Below are positions 1-8,004 of a DNA stretch of 64,000 nt, one piece after another. The notes beneath the pieces are model-generated. The model was given only the letters and a program-made list of their open reading frames with translations, was not told the DNA's origin and ran no database searches. A program made the translations under genes and the position numbers. The stretch is from positions 1,860,001-1,924,000 of the forward strand of contig NZ_CP146963.1 in assembly GCF_037113525.1 (NCBI RefSeq), given 5' to 3'. Every line of letters starts with the position of its first letter. Position 1 is the stretch's first letter. Source of the DNA: Butyrivibrio fibrisolvens (GTDB taxonomy: Bacteria; Bacillota; Clostridia; Lachnospirales; Lachnospiraceae).

Positions 1-1
1 A

Positions 2-1186
2 ATTTCATTAATTATTACAGCGTGTGGCTCATCCACAGGGGATACTAATAGCGTTACTATGACAACAGAGTCTGTAGTAGATGAAAAGGATTTAGTTAAT
101 ACAAGTAATGAGCCGGACTCTGGTAATAATTCATCTACTGAAGGAGCTTCTAATGAGCTTACAGATGAAGATATAGATCCTAATGCCTTGGCGAACACAG
201 AGGAGTCGATAGATAACTCTTTTTCCTATACTCTCTGTTTTGCTGGAGATATCAATTTTGATGATACCTGGTCCAACATGGTTTATTACCACAACCATGG
301 TGATGATATATATAACTGTATTGATGAGGACTTCATTATCGAGATGAATGCAGCAGATATCATGTGGATCAATAATGAGTTTACATATTCAACTGGCGGA
401 GCTCCAATGGCGGGTAAGGCTTATACTTTCAGGGCCAATCCTCAGAACGTATATATACTGAATCAGCTTGGCGTTGATATTGTAGGACTTGCTAATAATC
501 ATGTATTTGATTATGGCGAAGAGGCTTTTCTTGATACGCTTGCAACTCTCGAAGCTGACGGGATTCCCTATGTTGGTGCCGGAAGGAATATTGAGGAGGC
601 GTCTAGCCCTGTATATATGCAGCTTGGAGATCTGACTATAGCTTATGTTGCAGCGTCTCGTGCCGAGAAGAACAAGATGACGCCTGAAGCTACACAGACA
701 AGTCCTGGAATCCTTCGCTGCTATGATACTGAGAAGTTTGTGGCTGAAATTAAGGAAGCAAGCGAGAATGCTGACTTTGTTATAGCACTTCCTCACTGGG
801 GGACAGAGTACTCGACAAAGCTTGAGTCGGCTCAGACATCAACTGCCCGAGAATATATAGATGCAGGCGCTGATGTGATAATAGGTGCGCATTCGCACTG
901 TTTGCAGGGGATGGAGTATTATAACGGTTCTTTAATAGCATATTCTCTTGGCAATTACTGGTTTAATGAAAAGACCCTGGACACAATGCTTCTTGAAGTT
1001 GAGATATCCGGTACAGGAAGTACTATTGAGAGCGTGGAAGTTCAGATGATCCCCGGAACTCAGTCAGGATGGGTTACAACAGCAGCTGACACTCCTGAAG
1101 AAAAAGAACGTATCTATTCATATATGGAATCTATCTCAATAGATGTCGAAGTTGACGATAATGGTTATATTCATCCGGCGTCTTAA
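2..1186 (+). CDS. CapA-family metallophosphatase lipoprotein (5' end outside window)
   Basis: The reading frame is already open at base 2, and the codons before the first in-window ATG (position 59) encode a hydrophobic stretch ending in a lipobox (LIITACG). The true start therefore lies upstream of the window and the product is a lipoprotein. An acidic Ser/Asn/Glu linker follows, then a CapA-type (poly-gamma-glutamate capsule synthesis) fold: FAGDINFDD, a NNEF motif, GLANNHVFDYG, LPHWGTEY and GAHSHCLQGME with SLGNYWF. In this family these motifs supply the metal-binding Asp/Asn/His residues. CapA-like proteins are surface-anchored and linked to anionic polymer or cell-envelope metabolism; the substrate here cannot be read from sequence. 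The family call is firm, the role is inferred. Confidence 0.88.
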   Translation: MSLIITACGSSTGDTNSVTMTTESVVDEKDLVNTSNEPDSGNNSSTEGASNELTDEDIDPNALANTEESIDNSFSYTLCFAGDINFDDTWSNMVYYHNHGDDIYNCIDEDFIIEMNAADIMWINNEFTYSTGGAPMAGKAYTFRANPQNVYILNQLGVDIVGLANNHVFDYGEEAFLDTLATLEADGIPYVGAGRNIEEASSPVYMQLGDLTIAYVAASRAEKNKMTPEATQTSPGILRCYDTEKFVAEIKEASENADFVIALPHWGTEYSTKLESAQTSTAREYIDAGADVIIGAHSHCLQGMEYYNGSLIAYSLGNYWFNEKTLDTMLLEVEISGTGSTIESVEVQMIPGTQSGWVTTAADTPEEKERIYSYMESISIDVEVDDNGYIHPAS

Positions 1187-1467
1187 AACTATGTGTGTAA
1201 TACGATGAGTAAGCTGGATGATATTTATGATCTTCTGACACTATCATAATAGAATGTTTTTCTTTAGAATTCAGACAGGTGGCACTCTGATAAGCTTTTT
1301 AAAAAGAGTCATGAGATTATAAAAAATCTTGTAGTTATCTGCTTTACAAGCAAATAGTACGGTGATATATTATATGTAGTAATGAAAACTACATGTAAAA
1401 GTAATTAAAAACTTTTATGTATGTCATATATTATTTGGTTGCGATGGATCGCAGAAGGGAGCTGCAC

Positions 1468-1725
1468 ATGACTACAAAGGATTTAAAGGAGTTTTTTAAG
1501 GAGCATCTTGTACCTAAGAAGCTTTATAAAATAGGTGGAGAACATAAAAACCGCATCTGCATCGAGCAGGTATCTGATGGATGGGATGTATTTTTTAAAG
1601 ATAATAAGCAGAAGATAGGCCTCATGCATTTTGGCGACGAGAAGTCCGCATGCGATGTAATGATGAATGAGATCCGCAAGCTTATGGAATCCGTGTACGG
1701 AATCACATGGGCTAAGACAGTATAA
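1468..1725 (+). CDS. Small conserved hypothetical protein (85 aa)
   Basis: A Lys-rich 85-residue protein with no signal peptide or membrane segment. I chose the ATG at 1468 because an AGAAGGGA ribosome site lies about 8 bases upstream; the longer frame from 1417 has none. The sequence alternates charged helices with a short beta-rich centre (WDVFFKDNKQKIGLMHF) and ends in a helix containing MMNEIRKLME. I do not recognise a family. It is followed directly by a strong terminator and appears monocistronic. Confidence 0.65.
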   Translation: MTTKDLKEFFKEHLVPKKLYKIGGEHKNRICIEQVSDGWDVFFKDNKQKIGLMHFGDEKSACDVMMNEIRKLMESVYGITWAKTV

Positions 1726-1744
1726 TCCGAGGTTTAACTGTAAC

Positions 1745-1799
1745 CTCCCTACAAGAAAAGTCGTTGTGAGAAGATGACGTTTCCTGTAGGGAGTTTTTT
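1745..1799 (+). terminator. Rho-independent terminator of the 85-aa gene
   Basis: A 14-bp stem (CTCCCTACAAGAAA against TTTCCTGTAGGGAG, one G-U pair) is followed by a run of six T. Confidence 0.88.
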
Positions 1800-1804
1800 A
1801 TTGA

Positions 1805-1844
1805 ATAAAAAAGACTCTATCATCAGAGGGGATGATAGAGTCTT
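1805..1844 (-). terminator. Rho-independent terminator of rpsT
   Basis: The stem AAGACTCTATCATC / GATGATAGAGTCTT has an A6 run on its left flank, which reads as a U-tract on the minus strand just after the rpsT stop codon. Confidence 0.88.
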
Positions 1845-1871
1845 AAAAAGTTCAATATTTATAAAAGCTGA

Positions 1872-2135
1872 TTAGTTCATCTTGTTTACAGCCTGAGCAA
1901 GACGAGAAACTTTACGAGAAGCTGTGTTCTTCTTGAATACGCCCTTAGACTCAGCCTTGTCGATAGCAGATGTAGCAGCAACGAGTGCCTTAGCAGCCTC
2001 TTCCTTGTTGCCAGCTTCGATAGCAGCTCTAACCTTCTTGATCTCTGTCTTTACAGCAGACTTAACAGCTGTGTTACGCTCTGCACGCTTTGCGCTTGTG
2101 AGAACTCTCTTCTTGGCGGATTTGATATTAGCCAT
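1872..2135 (-). CDS. rpsT: 30S ribosomal protein S20
   Basis: The product is an 87-aa basic protein beginning MANIKSAKKRVLTSAKRAER, the typical S20 N-terminus, and ending in RKVSRLAQAVNKMN. S20 binds 16S rRNA early in small-subunit assembly. The frame is open further upstream, but the start at 2135 is set by CGGAGG seven bases before the ATG and by family length. It has its own promoter and terminator and is divergent from lepA, an arrangement common in Firmicutes. Confidence 0.97.
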   Translation of the reverse strand: MANIKSAKKRVLTSAKRAERNTAVKSAVKTEIKKVRAAIEAGNKEEAAKALVAATSAIDKAESKGVFKKNTASRKVSRLAQAVNKMN

Positions 2136-2229
2136 AATTACCTCCGAATAATATAATTCAAATGTTATTTTAATCTTGAGATGAACATTCAGACCGGACA
2201 CGGACAGCGAATGCTCACATACGGGATAT

Positions 2230-2258
2230 AGTTTAGATGAATTTGAGGATAATGTCAA
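2230..2258 (-). promoter_or_regulatory. rpsT promoter
   Basis: On the minus strand TTGACA (2258-2253), a 17-base spacer and TAAACT (2235-2230) lie about 95 bases before the rpsT start. The long leader could be a target for S20 autoregulation, but no specific structure was identified. Confidence 0.6.
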
Positions 2259-2277
2259 GTAAATTAAGGATTTTGCA

Positions 2278-2306
2278 TGGAAATTTTGCTATTTCCATGA
2301 TATATT
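2278..2306 (+). promoter_or_regulatory. Probable lepA promoter with extended -10
   Basis: TGATATATT (2298-2306) is an extended -10 with a weak TGGAAA -35 seventeen bases upstream. It would give a leader of about 130 bases before lepA containing a short CCGCAT/ATGCGG hairpin. Confidence 0.45.
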
Positions 2307-2441
2307 AGGATGACAGGGGCATAATATTAGCATGTCTTTATGCCGCCTGGGATTGCCAAAATGCCGTTGGAATCCGCATTTTTATATTGGGAAGATGCGG
2401 CTTTGGCCTTAACATAATAACACAATGAAATGAGGAAATAA

Positions 2442-4259
2442 ATGTCTGCAATAGATCAGAGTAAAATCAGAAATTTCTGCATAGTGGCTCATATTGATCA
2501 TGGTAAATCCACTCTGGCAGATCGACTTATAGAGAGAACCGGAGTCCTTACTCAGAGAGAGATGAGTGCTCAGGTCCTTGATAATATGGATATTGAAAGG
2601 GAGCGTGGCATCACGATCAAGAGCCAGGCTGTCCGTATGGTATATAAGGCTCAGGATGGCGAAGAGTACATCTTCAACATGATAGATACTCCCGGACACG
2701 TCGACTTTGGTTATGAGGTCAGCAGATCTCTCGCAGCCTGCGATGGAGCTGTTCTTGTTGTAGATGCAACTCAGGGCGTAGAGGCTCAGACACTTGCCAA
2801 CGTATATCTGGCACTTGACCACAATCTTGACGTATTCCCTGTAATCAATAAGATCGACCTTCCAAGTGCGCAGCCTCAGGAAGTTAAGGATGAAGTAGAA
2901 GATATCATAGGAATCGAAGCTCAGGACGCGCCTCTTATCTCCGCCAAGAACGGCATTGGCATAGATGAGGTACTTGAAGCTGTTGTTCATAAGATTCCGG
3001 CTCCTACCGGAGATCCTTCAGCACCTCTTAAGTCTCTTATATTCGATTCTGTATATGACCCTTACAGAGGTGTTATCGTTTTTGTAAGAATTAAGGACGG
3101 CGTACTTAAAAAGGGCATGAAGGTAAAATTCATGCAGACAGGCGCTGAAAGTGAAGTTGTAGAAGTTGGTTATTTCGGACCGGGACAGTTTATCCCATGT
3201 GAAGAACTTTCTGCCGGAATGGTGGGCTATTTTACAGCATCTATCAAGAACATTCAGGATACTCGTGTTGGTGATACAGTAACATCTTCAGATACACCTT
3301 GCGCTGAGGCACTTCCTGGATATAAGCAGGTAATGCCTATGGTTTACTGCGGTATCTACCCGGCTGATTCTGCAAGATATCCTGAACTTCGTGACGCACT
3401 TGAAAAGCTCCAGCTCAACGATGCATCTTTATTCTATGAACCCGAGACATCACAGGCTCTTGGATTCGGTTTTAGATGCGGATTCCTTGGACTTCTTCAC
3501 CTTGAAGTAATCCAGGAAAGACTTGAAAGAGAGTATGACCTTGACCTTGTAACAACCGCACCCAGCGTTGTTTACAAGATCTATAAGACAGACGGAACAT
3601 CTTTTGACCTGACTAACCCGTCTAACCTGCCTGATCCTTCTGAGATAGATCACATGGAAGAGCCTATCGTTAACGGCGAGATCATGGTTACAACTGACTA
3701 TATCGGACCTATCATGCAGCTGTGTCAGGAAAGAAGAGGAAGATACCTTTCTACAGACTATGTAGAGCAGACAAGAGCGATCCTTAAGTATGAGCTTCCT
3801 CTTAACGAGATCATCTACGACTTCTTTGATGCCCTCAAGTCAAGATCAAGAGGCTATGCTTCTTTTGACTATGAGATCAAAGGATATGAAACTTCTTCAC
3901 TTGTAAAGCTCGATATCCTTATTAACAAAGAAACTGTCGATGCCCTCAGCTTCATCGTTCACAAAGACGGCGCCTATGAAAGAGGTCGCAAGATGTGCGA
4001 GAAGCTCAAGGAAGAGATTCCGAGACATCTCTTCGAGATCCCGATCCAGGCAGCAGTCGGCGGCAAGGTTATCGCAAGAGAGACAGTTAAAGCTATGCGT
4101 AAAGACGTACTTGCCAAGTGTTACGGCGGTGATATCTCACGTAAACGTAAGCTCCTTGAGAAGCAGAAGGAAGGTAAAAAGAAGATGCGCCAGATCGGTA
4201 GCGTAGAGATTCCTCAAAATGCATTCCTTAGTGTTCTCAAGCTTGATGAGTCTAAGTAA
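2442..4259 (+). CDS. lepA: Elongation factor 4 (LepA) ribosomal back-translocase GTPase
   Basis: At 605 aa it is the normal LepA length. GTPase motifs are intact: AHIDHGKST (residues 16-24), the switch region with RGITIKSQ, DTPGHVDF and NKIDLP. The EF-G-like domains II, III and V follow, then the LepA-specific C-terminal domain with GGDISRKRKLLEKQKEGKKK. EF4 binds stalled ribosomes and can promote back-translocation. The start has a GAGGAAA site. lepA followed by hemW is a common bacterial gene order. Nothing unusual was seen. Confidence 0.98.
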   Translation: MSAIDQSKIRNFCIVAHIDHGKSTLADRLIERTGVLTQREMSAQVLDNMDIERERGITIKSQAVRMVYKAQDGEEYIFNMIDTPGHVDFGYEVSRSLAACDGAVLVVDATQGVEAQTLANVYLALDHNLDVFPVINKIDLPSAQPQEVKDEVEDIIGIEAQDAPLISAKNGIGIDEVLEAVVHKIPAPTGDPSAPLKSLIFDSVYDPYRGVIVFVRIKDGVLKKGMKVKFMQTGAESEVVEVGYFGPGQFIPCEELSAGMVGYFTASIKNIQDTRVGDTVTSSDTPCAEALPGYKQVMPMVYCGIYPADSARYPELRDALEKLQLNDASLFYEPETSQALGFGFRCGFLGLLHLEVIQERLEREYDLDLVTTAPSVVYKIYKTDGTSFDLTNPSNLPDPSEIDHMEEPIVNGEIMVTTDYIGPIMQLCQERRGRYLSTDYVEQTRAILKYELPLNEIIYDFFDALKSRSRGYASFDYEIKGYETSSLVKLDILINKETVDALSFIVHKDGAYERGRKMCEKLKEEIPRHLFEIPIQAAVGGKVIARETVKAMRKDVLAKCYGGDISRKRKLLEKQKEGKKKMRQIGSVEIPQNAFLSVLKLDESK

Positions 4260-4280
4260 GATAATAAGTCTAAATAAACG

Positions 4281-4307
4281 ATTGGAGGCAAAGCTTTTGC
4301 CTCCAAT
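4281..4307 (+). other. Perfect 12-bp hairpin between lepA and hemW
   Basis: ATTGGAGGCAAA and TTTGCCTCCAAT pair around a 3-base loop. No T-run follows, so it may be an attenuator or RNA-stabilising element rather than a full terminator. The stem buries a GGAGG that could otherwise act as a ribosome site about 36 bases before the hemW start. Confidence 0.6.
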
Positions 4308-4325
4308 ATGATATAAGCCTTTATT

Positions 4326-5780
4326 ATGAACGAAATGATAATGGATCATAATTATAATCCTAATGATGTAAAAACAATATCATTGTATATTCATATACCC
4401 TTTTGTGTCAGGAAGTGCAGTTACTGCGACTTCCTGTCTTTTTCTGCGTCCAAGGATATACAAGACAGATATTTCAAGGCTCTTATAAACGAGATCAAAT
4501 GCGCAGGCCCGTGGCTTAATGCAGAGTCTACTACGTATGTTGTAAAGAGTATATTCTTCGGAGGAGGCACCCCGTCATCCGTTGACCCTACATGGATCGT
4601 TAAAATCCTCGATACTATCCGAGATACCTTCGACGTAGCCAAAGACGCAGAAATCACTATCGAGATGAATCCCGGAACCGTAACACCTGAAAGTCTTGCT
4701 ATATACAAGAAATCTGGAATTAATAGAATAAGCATAGGTTGCCAGTCCCTTAATGACAACGAGCTTAAAGAGCTTGGAAGAATACATGACTCAAAAACAT
4801 TCTATGCCACATTCCACGCTGCAAGAGAAGCGGGCTTTGATAACATCAACGTCGACCTTATGAGCGCCCTTCCCGGCCAGACTATAGCGTCTTACAAAGA
4901 CAATCTTGCTAAGATTGTTGCACTCAGACCAGAGCACATATCGGCCTATAGTCTAATAATAGAAGAGGGCACACCTTTTTATGAGAAGTATAAGGATGTC
5001 ATAGACAGAGATCTTTACGATGTTGAAGACGACCTTGTTAAAGAAGGCGTTGTGGGTAAAAAAAATCTGGAAGATTCCGATTCAAAATGTGTTAATTCTC
5101 AAATGTCAGATAACAAATCAAACATAATTCCACTTCCATCCGAAGAAGAAGAACGCCAGATGTATGAGAATACTATAACTATCCTCAACCAAAACGGTTA
5201 CCACAGATACGAAGTATCCAACTATGCCAGAAACGACGGCGATTATGAATGCTACCACAACAAAGCCTATTGGAAAAGATACGAATACCTCGGCCTTGGC
5301 ATCGGCGCAGCAGGAATGGTAGCAGATGAACGCTACACTAATACTAATGGCATAAAAGACTATTGTGCTTATTGGTATGATTTTGATATATGCGATAAAA
5401 CCGGAAATAATACTGATGATTTGGATAATAATATAAGAAATATAGATGATAATGTAAGCATTAAGAATTCAGCTATAGATAATTTGGCCGATTCCAACAA
5501 GTCTGACATGTACGCATTAAGACCCCTTCTAGAGCATGACAAATTATCTGTAGATGCCTGCATGGAAGAAACCATGTTCCTGGGTCTGCGAATGGACGTA
5601 GGCATATCTGTCTCTGATTTTGAACATAGATTTGACCATAAACTCGAAGACGTATACGGCAAAGTGATTCAAAAATTAGAAAAAGAAAAATTGATTCTGT
5701 TAGATAACGACCGCTTAAAACTTACAGAAAAAGGTCTTGAAGTAAGTAATGTGGTACTTTCAAGTTTTCTATTGGATTAA
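4326..5780 (+). CDS. hemW: HemW-like radical SAM protein with two low-complexity insertions
   Basis: Radical SAM cluster motif C27-x3-C31-x2-C34 in PFCVRKCSYCDF, then FFGGGTPS, EMNPGT, RISIGCQS and GLGIGAAG, all typical of HemW (formerly annotated as HemN-like coproporphyrinogen oxidase). HemW is a haem chaperone rather than the oxidase. The protein is 484 aa against roughly 380 for the family. The excess falls in two Asn/Asp/Ser-rich insertions, about residues 228-272 and 352-398. The start is uncertain: three ATGs lie close together without a clear ribosome site. Family call firm; effect of the insertions unknown. Confidence 0.93.
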   Translation: MNEMIMDHNYNPNDVKTISLYIHIPFCVRKCSYCDFLSFSASKDIQDRYFKALINEIKCAGPWLNAESTTYVVKSIFFGGGTPSSVDPTWIVKILDTIRDTFDVAKDAEITIEMNPGTVTPESLAIYKKSGINRISIGCQSLNDNELKELGRIHDSKTFYATFHAAREAGFDNINVDLMSALPGQTIASYKDNLAKIVALRPEHISAYSLIIEEGTPFYEKYKDVIDRDLYDVEDDLVKEGVVGKKNLEDSDSKCVNSQMSDNKSNIIPLPSEEEERQMYENTITILNQNGYHRYEVSNYARNDGDYECYHNKAYWKRYEYLGLGIGAAGMVADERYTNTNGIKDYCAYWYDFDICDKTGNNTDDLDNNIRNIDDNVSIKNSAIDNLADSNKSDMYALRPLLEHDKLSVDACMEETMFLGLRMDVGISVSDFEHRFDHKLEDVYGKVIQKLEKEKLILLDNDRLKLTEKGLEVSNVVLSSFLLD

Positions 5781-5830
5781 AACGCTAAAATACAACATAA
5801 AGCAACGCAAAAGCGATATAATTTCTAGTG

Positions 5831-5853
5831 GAGGAGCAAAAGCTCCTCTTTTT
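5831..5853 (+). terminator. Terminator of the lepA-hemW unit
   Basis: Stem GAGGAGC-AAAA-GCTCCTC followed by five T, about 50 bases after the hemW stop. Confidence 0.9.
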
Positions 5854-5863
5854 GTTTATTTGC

Positions 5864-6102
5864 ATACCTTGGTTTTTGCGAGAGCCGTGCAGTTAATAAA
5901 GGATATGGGAGTCTTTAAAATAATTACAAAAATTCAAGAGCCAAATAGATAGCTGCTTATATTCTGTTTGGGATTCACCTGTTTGAGCGAAGCGAGTTTG
6001 AATCCCAGAATATAAGCAGCTATCTATTTTGCCTTGAATTTGTAATTATTTTATGACTCCCATATCCTTTATTAACTGCACGGCTTCCCCCAACCCAAGG
6101 TA
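5864..6102. repeat. Long imperfect palindrome, family 1, copy A
   Basis: A near-complete inverted repeat of about 240 bases. The left arm, from CCTTGGTTTTTGCG through the AAAGGATATGGGAGT region, is mirrored on the right by ACTCCCATATCCTTT and ends at CCCAAGG. The centre is GGGATTCA-N-CTGTTTGAGCGAAGCGAG. The same centre occurs, inverted, in the palindrome at 38612-38862. No coding function was seen. It could fold as a very long RNA hairpin or a DNA cruciform. Confidence 0.85.
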
Positions 6103-6123
6103 TACCATTCCCACAAAAACTTT

Positions 6124-6137
6124 CGAAAACGTTTACG
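6124..6137. promoter_or_regulatory. Upstream LacI-type operator
   Basis: CGAAAACGTTTACG shares its first 12 bases exactly with the site inside the promoter at 6325-6336. The two sites are 201 bases apart, near an integral number of helical turns, which would suit a repression loop. A 12-bp hairpin (TTCACAAAATTT, 6168-6197) lies between them. Confidence 0.5.
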
Positions 6138-6317
6138 TCCACTCCGGTTCCTATGTAGAACAAATTCTTCACAAAATTTCGAACAAAATTTTGTGAATTG
6201 TGTCGATTCGCTTAAAATAAGCCTTTTTACACGCACTAAAAAACGTCAATAAAACCCTCTCAAATTCAGTTTTGACGGGATATTCATAAATATTTAACGA
6301 AATCTGAAACTTTTTTG

Positions 6318-6346
6318 TTGACACCGAAAACGTTTAAGTATATACT
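6318..6346 (+). promoter_or_regulatory. Promoter with LacI-type operator in its spacer
   Basis: TTGACA (6318-6323), a 17-base spacer and TATACT (6341-6346) form a near-consensus promoter. The spacer contains CGAAAACGTTTA, a LacI/GalR-family half-palindrome with central CG. It drives the flippase and probably the glycan genes behind it. The regulator is not adjacent; the only LacI-family gene in the window is at 43612. Confidence 0.75.
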
Positions 6347-6457
6347 GAGTTACAGTTGTACTATACTAATTAAATAGAAAACATGCTAAAGGTATATTCG
6401 TATTTTGGGACAAAGTGAAAGCAAATACATACATGCTAATCTGGGGGGATTCTATGT

Positions 6458-7750
6458 ATGCGTTTATTGGGGAGATCTGAATCTACAACTTTAATATTGT
6501 TCGTCAAGAATTTCTTACTATTGTTCGCATTCCGCGGTATAAGCGTTCTGACCAATCTTGTAGTAACAATCCTTGCTGGAAGAACATTAACAGTAGAACT
6601 GATGGGCGAGTACAATCTTGTATTTACTCTTGCTAATATTCTGGTAATTCCGCTTATTATGGGCGTTAACAATACGCTTCTTAAAGTCCTTCCTGAATCA
6701 TCGGATGATGAAAAAAAGGAGATACTTGGCACTGTTATTATTGGTAATTTCATGCTGTGCCTTGGATTGTCAGTGATCGGCTATATAATTACACCCATCG
6801 TTTGCCGCTTTCCAAATCTGACTCCTGAATCATGGTATTTAGCAATTGCTCTTGCGATTGCAACTAACAGCTGTATACTTGCTGATACAATCCTTAAAGT
6901 AGACGAGAAGTTCTTTAGACTTGGAATTGCCAAGATAGCAGGCAGCATCTTTATGATGGCCGGATACCTCGTCTCGATTCTTGCTTTTAATAAGATCAGT
7001 ATTTATGTGTATATAATCTGCAATGTTCTCGGACAGGTTTTAGCACTCCTTGTTTCTGTATATAAGCTTGGAGCAGTGAAATTTATTTTCAGAAGAGACA
7101 TTGCAAAGGATATATTCAAAATCGGCGTATTTTATATGTTCAGCTGGCTGCTTACAACAGGGCTTAATACAGCTGATATATGCATAATTTCAGCTTTGCG
7201 ACCAGAGTATGAGTCAGGAATATTCAGCTCATATCAATCTAATATCAGAATCTATTTTTCAGTTTTTTACAATGATATATTTGCGGCAGTAATGCTTCCG
7301 ACTCTTATAAATCACGGAGTTGATATAAGACGCCTTGTGGGCAATGTCTTTAAGTTTATGCCGGTAATACTGCTTATATTAGGTGCCGGAACCGCTACAC
7401 TTCTAGTAGCACTCCTTTATGCATACGGAGAGCAGTATCCCATCATCTGGGGATACATCATCCTGGAAGCAGCAGGAATCGCGTTCCAGGGAATATACTA
7501 TTTCTTTAGTTCACTCCTTGTTATGGAAGGGGAAACAGGTGCAAGGACTTCATTTGAGATATTGGGAAAACCCTATGTATTTCTGCTTTTGATCTCATTT
7601 GTCTGCACTAAGCTCTTTGGTCTTACAGGAGGTTTTATTTCATTTACTGCTAATCAGGCAATTCTGGCAGTTCTGCTAGTCATTAGATATCGGAGAACTT
7701 TGCGGATAGGCGAATCGGAAGAAAAGCACTATTCGTTTTATGAGATATGA
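6458..7750 (+). CDS. Polysaccharide/oligosaccharide flippase-type membrane protein
   Basis: A 430-aa protein with about twelve hydrophobic segments and few charged loops, matching the MOP/Wzx-like flippase fold (early RGISVLTNLVVTILAGRTL, then paired helices throughout). Such proteins move lipid-linked glycans across the cytoplasmic membrane. The start at 6458 follows GGGGGGA; an ATG four bases earlier would give only eight codons. It heads a group with a UbiA-type transferase and two glycosyltransferases, supporting a surface-polymer role. The exact substrate cannot be read. Confidence 0.8.
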   Translation: MRLLGRSESTTLILFVKNFLLLFAFRGISVLTNLVVTILAGRTLTVELMGEYNLVFTLANILVIPLIMGVNNTLLKVLPESSDDEKKEILGTVIIGNFMLCLGLSVIGYIITPIVCRFPNLTPESWYLAIALAIATNSCILADTILKVDEKFFRLGIAKIAGSIFMMAGYLVSILAFNKISIYVYIICNVLGQVLALLVSVYKLGAVKFIFRRDIAKDIFKIGVFYMFSWLLTTGLNTADICIISALRPEYESGIFSSYQSNIRIYFSVFYNDIFAAVMLPTLINHGVDIRRLVGNVFKFMPVILLILGAGTATLLVALLYAYGEQYPIIWGYIILEAAGIAFQGIYYFFSSLLVMEGETGARTSFEILGKPYVFLLLISFVCTKLFGLTGGFISFTANQAILAVLLVIRYRRTLRIGESEEKHYSFYEI

Positions 7751-7763
7751 CTTCTTGAATGTA

Positions 7764-7959
7764 AATTACAGAAACGCGCATTTACTGCGTGTTTCGTAAT
7801 TCGATGAATCGGTTGGCAATAGAGCCTTCGACGAAGTCGAACTCAATTGGCTCTATTGCTGCATTCTTGAACTTTATGTTCAAGAATGTATAAATAAAGC
7901 TTCTATGGACCGGATGTTGAAAGACCTGCATGCAGCGATCAATCATCTGATCATAGAAG
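7764..7959 (+). other. Chain of four stem-loops in the flippase-transferase gap
   Basis: Four successive hairpins fill this 254-base gap. They are AATTAC..GTAATT (7764-7801), GCAATAGAGCC/GGCTCTATTGC with an inner CGAC/GTCG stem (7816-7859), CATTCTTGAAC/GTTCAAGAATG (7862-7888) and CTTCTATG/CATAGAAG (7900-7959). No T-run follows. A 23-codon frame (7905-7976, starting MDRMLKDLHAA) overlaps the last hairpin but has no convincing ribosome site. Confidence 0.55.
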
Positions 7960-8004
7960 TACGCGAAACAATTTAACAGTTCAAATTGTAAAGGAGAATG
8001 TGCA

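Noticed and set aside
1204..1248. 14-codon frame after the CapA gene
   Set aside because: Too short, no ribosome site and no recognisable family; nothing else was seen in 1187-1467.
5749..5952. Apparent 67-codon ORF over the palindrome
   Set aside because: It starts inside hemW and continues into the terminator and inverted repeat; no ribosome site.
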